From assembly GCA_019693395.1 (NCBI GenBank), contig JAAMXP010000222.1, positions 1 through 12,744 on the forward strand: a stretch of DNA of 12,744 bases. Direction: 5' to 3'. A program made the position numbers and the translations under genes. The notes beneath the pieces were generated by a model. That model worked only from the letters and a program-made list of their open reading frames with translations. It had not been told where the DNA came from and did not search any database. Positions 1 to 7,373 of the stretch are shown piece by piece. Positions within the stretch are counted from its first letter, which is position 1, and each line of letters starts with the position of its first letter. The stretch comes from Ettlia oleoabundans (taxonomy: Eukaryota > Chlorophyta > Chlorophyceae > Chlamydomonadales).

Positions 1-2355
1 AGACAGCCCCCGCACCCGCCCCCCCACCGTGGCAATTGCTGGTTTCCTGGTAACGACACTGGTAAAGGCACCGGACAAGCAGCTTAACGCGGCGCGAGTG
101 GGGTGCTGGTGCCCACGGCCCGATCTTGCCTTTGAGTGCAGTGCTTGGTGGTGAGCGTCCACCTTGCCGTTGAAGTAGGTGGAAAGCGGCTGTTCCAGGC
201 TCACGCCAGGCAGCTGCAGCAGGCCCATGGGCATGCTTGCTGACGGCAGGCCAAACAGCCCTGCAGTGCAGGTGCAGCAGGGGTACGGGTTCCCAAGTAC
301 ATTAAATATGCACAGGCTAGGTGTCAGGCGGTGGAGATGCAAGCCTGTTACTGCCTTACAACATTGCCAGTCCAACAACTGAGATTGCCTGCAGGGGATC
401 GACAGACAGGAGGCCAAGGGAGCTCACCATACTGGCTTGGCATGGTGTGCAGGGATGAGAAGCCACTGGGCAGGGTGAAGTCCAGCATGGACAAGGGGTG
501 GTTGTGCTCCTCCCTGGGTCTCAGCTGGGAAGCAGGCCCCGGTAGCACGCCATCACCAGCGATGCTGTGTGTGCGTAAGAGTGCGGCAGCAGCGGAGCCC
601 TGACCGAGCAGCTGGGGGCGGTGCGTGGGGGAGCGGGGCATCACAGGCAGGTGCAGGGGCGGTGGTATGCCGTCCAGGGAGGCAGAGGTGTCGCTGCCGC
701 CGGCTGGCCCTCCCATCAGATCGTGATGGCCTGCTGGCACAAGGTGGAGGCAGTGGCTGAATATCATTTGATTGCCTCTGCTGTGAGGATGGGGCAGAGC
801 CAGCGCTCAACTGCTAGCGGAGGGAGAGCAGCGGCCTTGCAGGCAAGCAGGCAGGAAACGATGCAAGATTGCTGTGCTCACCCAGGGGATCCAGCTGGGC
901 AGTGGGCGATCCCAATTCTGGCTCAACCAGCTGTGGGGCGGGCGAGGTGGCAGCCATAGAGCTCCACTCTGCACTCGGGCAGGGGGCGCAGCAGCGGGCG
1001 GTGGGTGGTTGGATTAACGTAGCGGCACTGCAGAACCGCGGCAGCGGGTGCCCTCCCAGACCCTTGCCCAACCTTTAGCTGCTGGCCTGGTTGTGTACAG
1101 GCCCTCTGCCAGCATCCTGAGTTTCTAATCCTGGCCAGACGCGTTAGCAGCTCAACGGCAGCTGCGGTCAGGGCAGACTGGCAGGCTGCTACATGTAGAG
1201 CACAGCTTCTCAGGTTCAACCATGGCTTAGCAGACCGCAGGCATGGCTGGGGCTGCTCCAGCGCTCAAGCACGCGGTCATACGTACCTCACAAGGCTGAC
1301 CCAGCGGATCCCTGTAGGCCCTCGGAGCCGTGCCTTGCTGTGATAAGCAGAAGAAGAGAGCTAAGAGAGGCTTTCCAGAGGGCAGTCCTGCACAAGCAAC
1401 CTTGGCCGGCCTGCATCAGCAAGAATCTGTTTCCTGCTTAACTGATTGTTTGGTTATCCAGAGCAGCTAGCCAGCATCGTTTCCTTGTCGTGCTCAGCCT
1501 GTTTAAAGCTCTGTTTGGGTTCAGTGGCTGAGGGAGGGGTGGGTAAGCGAACAAGAGACACCCACGGGCGTTGCCCAACTTACCCAAACTCGCCAGCAAT
1601 CACTCATAACCGCCCGCAACTGAGAGCATGATCTTGCAGCAGAACGCTCACCTCCGGGCGCGTGCGCCCCAAGGCACTCGAGGCACCGCTGTCAGACACC
1701 TCGATGCTCCGTCCTGCACATACAGCTGTGTTACCAAGCTTTGATTCAGCAGCAGTTTCCGCAGGCCTCACGACATGCGACGTGGTCGATGTCCCAACTG
1801 TCTGGAATGCCTGAGCTTTGGTAGGATTGACGTGGCGATTTGAGGGTCCAAGGGTTCATCCTATAAACCATTCCATCCACATTCCAGCTGAGAAATGAAC
1901 GGATCGCAACGACCAGTATTTCTGGAGAGTTGTTGTCCTCATACTACGTGTAACGACAACCACTGCCACCTCCTGCTGCCCATTCCGGTCGGCAACCGGT
2001 GCGCACATGCCACGACCATGTGGATGGCATTTGTTGAGGTTTACCATCCAGCTCAATTAGCCGGCACGGATTGTGATTGAGTTGGAGATCAAACCCTCCT
2101 ACCGTCTTGGAAGACCGGTCCTGGGACCGCATGCTCCGCCGAGGCAAAGCGGGGGCGGCGGCATGCCAGCTCACACCTGTCAAGCCTTGCTCTCCTGCCA
2201 CGACAGCAGCTGATGTATTAGCCAATGCATCGCAATCAATCTGCGCAGTGCTGCTAGGCAGCGACTCACTCGCACTCGAGCGCTAGCCAGGGTTGCGCCT
2301 CTCCCGACTTTAAAAGCACAATTCACGTCTTGCTTCTCACGACAGAACCGGACAT
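1..2355 (-). CDS. Ser/Ala/Pro-rich protein of unknown function, multi-exon, 3' end outside window
   Basis: I do not recognise this protein. Exons proposed from coding-like frames and splice phase (plus coordinates, read right to left): 2341-2355 (ATG, MSGSV), 2175-2282, 1652-1810, 1287-1337, one ending at 882 and starting near 966-1027, 428-730, and 260 down to at least 130 (frame open to base 1). The best-supported joins are 882/730 (phase 1, donor gtgagc), 428/260 (phase 1, donor gtgagct) and 2175/1810 (phase 0, donor gtgagc). Exon 1287-1337 sits between a pyrimidine-rich acceptor and a perfect gtacgt donor. The product is rich in Ser, Ala, Pro, Gly and Leu, with stretches such as SIEVSDSGASSALGRTRPE and PLGHHDLMGGPAGG, so it is probably largely disordered. 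No catalytic motif or membrane segment is visible. Weak points: the first intron would be only 58 nt; the reading frame between 1652 and 966 is unresolved; a stop-terminated exon at 1454-1510 would instead end a first gene, leaving a second starting at the ATG at 957. The gene is divergent from the LRR gene. Confidence 0.5.
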
Positions 2356-2523
2356 CGCTTGACACTCCGCCAAGTGAGGGTCACGGCGCCGCCGGCGTCG
2401 GCCGCCCGTGTGGTTGTCGTGGGATATAGCAGACAGCCCTGCAGCAGCATCCACCTGCGCTGCTGGACCCTGGTGCGGGAATGCAGGAGATTTGAGTCCC
2501 ATCGACTGCTAGGACTGCACAGC
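2356..2523. promoter_or_regulatory. Short divergent promoter region between the minus-strand gene and the LRR gene
   Basis: Only 168 bp separate the proposed minus-strand ATG (2353-2355) from the LRR gene ATG (2524-2526). Both 5' UTRs and core promoters must fit here or overlap the genes. The left half is GC-rich (about 2380-2410). The only TATA-like string is GATATAG near 2423-2429, with no clear second one for the other direction. The minus-strand start is tentative, so the shared-promoter reading is an inference. Confidence 0.4.
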
Positions 2524-3840
2524 ATGGGCAACTGTTGCGGCAGCCCAGCAGCAGCGGACAAGAACAACGTGCAGCATAAGAAGGGGGAGCGGGTAGCCGC
2601 CTGGCAAGCCACTGGCGTGGTTGGCTTGCGGCAAGCTGGTCTCAAGGTGTGAAATGTTGGTATGCCTGCTGCGCAAAAGCTGGGTCACCAAGACTTACAT
2701 GATGCTAAATTTAGCAAATGCAGGAGCGCCACCCGGTGATATGCTGTGCTTACATGTGACCTACACCTGCTACTTGTTGATTCACATGTCTGCGCGGTTT
2801 GCGAGCATGCAGGAGCTGCCAGCAGAGGTTACAACAGTGCCTAGCCCCCGGGTGCTGGATGCTGCAGACAACCAAATTGAGCGGCTGCCGCCCAGCCTGC
2901 CCACCTCAATGCAGCGGCTGGTGCTCTCCAACAACCGAATCGCCGACAGCAGTCTAGCTTGCCTGGCAAGTTTGCAAAACCTCAAGGTACGGTATAGAAA
3001 CTCGTACAGACATGCGCATGTCTTGTTGAACCATTGCTGTCTGCACTGTGTACTTCTCAGGGCTCAGCCTCTGCCCTTTAGCGCACAAAGTGGCATTCCG
3101 TCGCAGTCATGTTTGCACACTTTGGTTCCCCCCGCAGTACCTGGCGTTGGATGGCAATCGATTAGCAGCTCTGCCTGATTTCATCGGCAACATGTCGCGG
3201 CTTGAGAGCCTGTCGGTGTGTGACAACATGCTCTCCCAGCTGCCTCGCTCCCTGGGCAAGCTGCCCCGCCTAAAGCAGCTGCTGGTGGCGCGCAACAGGC
3301 TGGCGGGGCTGCCTGAGGATCTGGGCGACTGTGGCGCCTTGGAGGAGCTGGATGCACGCAACAACAGGCTGCAGGCGAGCTCATCGGAGAGATTGCATTG
3401 AAAGGGGAGGTTGTAGAGCCTGGGCTGCATTTGCTGCCTTGCGCTAGGTCTGCAGACTAGCCCAGCCAGGACCTGCCATCTGCAATGCCTCTACTCACCA
3501 CCCACCCAGAGAGTGCCGTTCAAGCTTATATCACATTCACTGCTCTATCTACTGGGAGCAGGATGTGCCAGAGTCGCTAGGTCGGCTGCAGCGACTGAAG
3601 CTTCTGCAGCTTGACGGCAACCGCATTGCATCACTGCCTCCCGCCATCCTGCGTGGCTGCACCAGCCTGGCCACAATCAGTCTGCACAACAACCCCATCA
3701 CACCCGACGCGCTACATGCCACTGACGGATTTGCGGAGTTTGAGGCGCGGAGGCAGAGCAAATACACCAAAACGCTGGCTACTGGGGCGCTGCTGGGACC
3801 CAAGGGCATGGATGAAGGGCTGGACAGGCCACTGGCATAG
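2524..3840 (+). CDS. Leucine-rich-repeat protein, LRRC57-like, probably lipid-anchored
   Basis: Four coding exons: 2524-2646, 2813-2986, 3138-3374 and 3562-3840, all phase 0, giving 270 aa. The N terminus MGNCCGSP has Gly2 for N-myristoylation and Cys4/Cys5 as likely palmitoylation sites; animal LRRC57 (about 239 aa) also starts with MGN. From about residue 42 come short LRRs of the LxxLxLxxNxLxxLP type (DAADNQIERLPPSLP, YLALDGNRLAALPDFIGN, LVARNRLAGLPEDLGD, LLQLDGNRIASLPPAILR), followed by a charged tail. The last exon resembles the LRRC57 C-terminal end, where a final LRR runs into a short helical segment. The first two introns are GT-AG. The third starts CAG|GCGAGC, a GC-AG intron: the next GT donor lies beyond an in-frame TGA, whereas this join restores a clean LRR (NNRLQ|DVPESLG). 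The family is probably a membrane-associated scaffold; no enzymatic domain is visible. The ATG was chosen because the acylation motif and exon homology begin there; the in-frame sequence upstream looks non-coding. Confidence 0.9.
3375..3561 (+). other. GC-AG intron of the LRR gene
   Basis: The donor reads CAG|GCGAGC and the acceptor GGGAGCAG|GAT. Reading through the donor gives about a dozen extra codons and then TGA at 3399-3401. Splicing at GC preserves phase 0 and the LRR periodicity. The other introns assigned with confidence in this window use GT. Confidence 0.8.
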
Positions 3841-4743
3841 GCCGTGCATCGTTTGTAGCAGTAGCACGCATGAGGACAATTTTTGCCGCAGCCTGGGTGG
3901 TGTCTTGCAGCCCCAGGGTAACCTAAATTTGTTGTTTCCCAGTTCCACAACTTTCTTCTGAGCATCATTACAAAACTGTAAACCGCAAGTTCTGGCGCCC
4001 ACGGGCACCGCTCGTGCTGTCGGATACTGCGTTGACATTTAACGGCCTTTGATTCTCCTCCTGTCCTGCACATGCTCACGTTGAGAAAAAGCACTTTCAA
4101 AGCCTGCAAGATGCCCGTGCACCAAAGTGTCTTGCGATCGGATAGTTTCATATGCCCATATCCTACTAATCACCAGATTTGTTGCCAGCTTCGAGCTCCC
4201 CGTCTTGCGGAACGAAGAGCGGAACCCTAGCCCTCCACGCAGCTGCTGACCGCACGCATACCCTTCCACGGACATCAAAGATCAAGGTTTTGTGTAAATG
4301 TATGCAAAGCTTGAAACATAGCATGCTTCCTGTTTACCAGGTCTTCTATTGCTGCCCGCCGCCAACCAGGCCGCTTGCCAGCCAACTCGCCGCCGCTGTG
4401 CCGTCACACCCATTGCCGCTGCTGCATTGCGAACACTCTAGCTCTCTTGGGCCCCTGTGTGGAGCTCACTGCCTGTCCTGGACTACTTACGCACACAGCC
4501 TTGCTTCTCTGCCGAACAATTACCGCACCCACATAGAGCCCGCTCACTTAATGGCATCGTGGACACAAGATGTGCCAACGTCGGTTGTGCAATTCAAGCC
4601 GCATACAGTTGAACAACCAGCTTTTGGGAGCAGTGCCCCAGGGTCTGACGAGTCCCGAGCGGGGAGAAACGGAGGGTCCGCGTCGCCGCAGGCCTCTTTG
4701 GCCTCTGTGTGTGGGTGGGCAGACAGAGAAGGCGCTAGCAACC
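3841..4743 (+). other. Spacer: LRR gene 3' UTR and RPS27 upstream region
   Basis: No gene is supported here. TGTAA at 3977-3981, 137 nt after the LRR stop, is a good polyadenylation signal; a second TGTAA lies at 4293-4297. The RPS27 promoter should lie in the right half. A plant site-II-like TGGGCC (4448-4453) and a telo-box-like AACCCTA (4223-4229) are present, both motifs known from plant ribosomal-protein promoters, but single copies this short are weak evidence. A 191-codon frame across 4179-4754 lacks an ATG start and shows no domain. Confidence 0.5.
3977..3981 (+). terminator. TGTAA polyadenylation signal of the LRR gene
   Basis: TGTAA is the canonical green-algal polyadenylation element and is the first copy after the LRR stop codon. 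Cleavage would be expected 10-20 nt downstream. Confidence 0.5.
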
Positions 4744-6072
4744 ATGGTGCGTAAGGCAGGCAGTGCGGAGCATGTGGCGGGCAGGGCCGGGGCAAGCTCG
4801 TTCATGCCCAGTAGCGTAGGCAATATATAGGAACGCGGCCCTCCTTGTTACAGCCTCCAGCAGCGGCAGCATGGCGCATGGCCACCGCCAAAGCCTTCGG
4901 GAGCGGCAGAGGGGCCCTGACAGCCGCACGGCCGCTGGAGGTTCTGTGCACATTGCGCCGAGGCGTCTCAGGCCGCCAGGGCTCTGCCAGCCAGCCAGCA
5001 GCGCGATCGATGGGCGCGGGCAGGGCTGGTTGCTGAGCGGCAGTAGGCCGCCCCACGCCAGTCTTGGGGTCAAGTTTCACTGAGGAGCGGTGGTAATGTG
5101 CGTGCAGGTGCTGGCGTGCGACATCGACCTGCTCAACCCTCCAGCGGAGCTGGAGAAGCGGAAGCACAAGCTCAAGCGCTTGGTAGCGTCCCCCAACTCC
5201 TATTTCATGGATGTTAAGTGCCAGGGCTGCTTCACCATGTGAGTGATTGAAAGCACAGGGTGCTGCAGGGGATAGCCCTGTCGCCACAAAAACCGCACGT
5301 TGGAACGAACAGCGGACAGAGCCAGGCTGCCGGTCGGGGCTTGGCTGTGGCGGCAGACTGTATGTCCTGTCCTTGCCCTTGCTGGGTGGGTTGCTGATGA
5401 AGTTCATGGCAATGAGGGTATGTTTTGTGGCCTGTGGATATTTATTCATAGAAGCCCAGATTGAAATGCTGCCCCATTCGGCGTTGCCAAACTGCTGTGC
5501 TGACTTTTCGTAGGCAGCGTTGCACACAATGCTGCACTGCCACCCAGTGCCCCACTTTTACACGGTTCTCGCGTTGCTGATTGCTCACCACTCTTGTTGT
5601 CCTCTTACTGCTTGTTGCGCAGCACTACTGTGTTCAGCCACAGCCAGACCGTGGTGGTGTGCCCCAGCTGCAACACTGTGCTGTGCGTGCCCACTGGCGG
5701 CAAGGCTCGTCTGACCGAGGGTGAGGCATGGCAGCTTGGCAGCGTGGGGGTTGAGAGGACTCATGGGCGTTCATTGCCATAGTGCATGTTGCGGCAGCAT
5801 CAAACCAGGGCTGATGGCAGCAAGCGTTTCTGTGCAGCAGTTCAAGATGGTGGCCGTCATGCGTGCCCGTTGGTTGCAGCCACAAAAATCAGCCAGAGTT
5901 GCCAGACCCTGCTGCGTTGGCAGCTGACACGGTGGTGGCTGCCTGTGCATCGCCTTGCAGTTGTCCTTTGGCAAGTTTTGAGTCTCACAAGTCTGGCTCA
6001 CGCAGTCATGATGCTCACCCCGCTGCCGCAATCGCTGCTGCAGGCTGCTCCTTCCGCCGGAAGGGCGATTAA
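4744..6072 (+). CDS. RPS27: 40S ribosomal protein S27 (eS27), zinc-ribbon protein
   Basis: Coding exons 4744-4746 (only the ATG), 5108-5238, 5623-5720 and 6044-6072 give 86 aa, the usual length for plant eS27. The protein starts [20 protein letters not shown], then the basic [18 protein letters not shown] block, the C4 zinc ribbon (Cys39-x2-Cys42 and Cys58-x2-Cys61), [11 protein letters not shown], and ends CSFRRKGD, the near-invariant family C terminus. It is a structural component of the small cytosolic ribosomal subunit. The start was chosen because ACCATG sits on an ideal donor (ATG|GTGCGTAAG) and the acceptor TGCAG|GTGCTG then gives the conserved MVL start. All introns are GT-AG (361, 384 and 323 nt). 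An unspliced in-frame ATG at 5096 would add residues and start MCVQVL; it is a possible alternative start, since a TATA-like ATATATAG lies at 4823-4830 inside intron 1. Confidence 0.96.
4823..4830 (+). promoter_or_regulatory. TATA-like element inside RPS27 intron 1
   Basis: ATATATAG stands out in GC-rich sequence 273 bp before the alternative in-frame ATG at 5096. It could drive a shorter, intron-1-free RPS27 transcript, but several upstream ATGs (for example 4871) would precede that start. It may be chance. Confidence 0.25.
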
Positions 6073-6282
6073 GCTGCCGGCAGGCTGTGGGCTGGCTTGT
6101 GATGTCGAACCCGCAACCCAGCAGCGGCACCTGCACTCCTCCCAGGATTTCAACAAGATGCGCGGCATCAGCGCCGCAGAGTGAGGAACGTGGCTGCAGG
6201 ACGGGACGGGGCCACACGCCCGCCCGCTCCGCGCGGCTCGCGAGGACCCACTAACTAGCAGCAAGGCTGCGCCGGAAACAAA

Positions 6283-6296
6283 CACGGCGCGCCGTG
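6283..6296. repeat. 14-bp perfect palindrome
   Basis: CACGGCGCGCCGTG is its own reverse complement. It lies about 210 bp after the RPS27 stop, inside the probable 3' UTR. In RNA its short GC-rich halves would leave almost no loop, so a dimeric protein site or chance is as likely as a hairpin. Confidence 0.7.
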
Positions 6297-6403
6297 ATGA
6301 CCCTCAGCTGCTGGCCTGCCGCTCGGTGCGGCCCGGGCGGCTGGCTGGCCCTGGAAACAGGCAAATGAGGAATGGTTACCGCCGCCCACCATAAGCGGTC
6401 ACT

Positions 6404-6408
6404 TGTAA
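6404..6408 (+). terminator. TGTAA polyadenylation signal of RPS27
   Basis: This is the first TGTAA I find after the RPS27 stop, 332 nt downstream. That is long for a ribosomal-protein 3' UTR but acceptable for green algae. Confidence 0.45.
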
Positions 6409-7018
6409 CTTGCTTGCGGAACCACGATGGATTTGAGAGAGCACATCCAGCTCGGACGATTTAGTGAGGCAAAGCGTCGCATGGCATGCCGCCTTTCAGG
6501 CATAGCAATTGTTGCACAGCTTGTGGGTGGGACCCAGCTGCTCCCTTGCTGCTTGTCATTAGGCAGTTGAGTGGCTGAATCCAGCTGCTGCAGTTAAGAC
6601 TAAGTGGTGAATTCAAGGTGTCGTGCTTGCATACACCTGTTGAATTGTGGAGGAACTACTGTCCAGCAGGACGTCCATGTGTACCGCACAATTGCTAGGC
6701 TGGCAGGTGGCCTCACCTGGCTGTTCAACTTGTTAGGTAGTGCCAGCGCCCCCCCTCAAAAAGAATTCTTCGGAGTTGAATAATGATAAAGTGATGGCAT
6801 TTGTGTCGTTTGCACAGCACACGTCTAAACGATTCCGCGCGGAGATTCTCCGTCCATGATTGAGGCTAGTAGAACCACCCAAGAAGAGTAAACATTCCTA
6901 AACGCTTCAGCCATACCCATATCCATCAGTGGCTCCCTGCTGCCCCACGGCGCACACCACTCTCCAGCGTCCTAACACTAAACCCAATTCAGGTGCGCTC
7001 TTCTGCGCCTTAACCGCG

Positions 7019-7026
7019 TTTAAAAG
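7019..7026 (+). promoter_or_regulatory. TATA-like element upstream of the SYLF gene
   Basis: TTTAAAAG lies 66 bp before the ATG at 7092 and 348 bp before the ATG at 7374. If used, transcription starting near 7050 would include both candidate start codons. Confidence 0.25.
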
Positions 7027-7373
7027 CTCCAATGCCCATGCGAAAGGAGACGGGCAGATAGATCCTGCCCTGGCGAGTCCGCCCTGGCTCCATGCGCGTC
7101 TCTGGCCGGCGTTCGTTGCCCCCGCTGACTTCAACTAGATGCCGCGGCCCTGACAGGCTGAGCAGGGTAGACCTGACACGGGAGGCAAGGGAGTTGGGGC
7201 TCTCCCAGGCCTTGCCAGCCGCTGTCCTTGGACGGGCTTGTTCAAAGCGGCGCTTGCCAGGCATTCTTCATTGCCATCCACGCCAGTGTCTGCTACCCCT
7301 CAACCTTTTCCATGTTAGCATCGACATTGTCTTGATGGACTTGTACAATGTATTCTTGCTTGTTGCAAGCAGT

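Larger units (their letters stand above)
6073..7373 (+). other. Spacer: RPS27 3' UTR and SYLF gene upstream region
   Basis: This is the longest gene-free stretch, 1.3 kb. I see no coding exon with domain or splice support on either strand. It contains a 14-bp perfect palindrome at 6283-6296, TGTAA at 6404-6408, and a TATA-like TTTAAAAG at 7019-7026. A frame open from the ATG at 7092 runs straight into the SYLF gene. The last 45 nt before 7374 look like an intron 3' end (TTGCTTGTTGCAAGCAG), so a 5' UTR or N-terminal intron is possible. Confidence 0.5.

Noticed and set aside
3549..4151. 200-codon minus-strand frame
   Set aside because: Antisense to the last LRR exon and the 3' UTR; Cys/Arg/Ser-rich composition typical of a shadow frame.
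4179..4754. 191-codon plus-strand frame before RPS27
   Set aside because: It begins with TTG, has no domain, and runs across the RPS27 start; best explained as promoter and 5' UTR.
5390..5510. Possible box C/D snoRNA in RPS27 intron 2 (TGATGA near 5395, CTGA near 5504)
   Set aside because: The first base of box C is wrong, no terminal stem pairs, and the boxes are about 110 nt apart; similar short matches occur by chance.
4802..5527. 241-codon minus-strand frame, the longest in the window
   Set aside because: It is antisense to the conserved RPS27 exon 2 and its introns, shows no domain, and has no splice or codon support.
5771..6217. 148-codon minus-strand frame
   Set aside because: Antisense to RPS27 intron 3 and exon 4.
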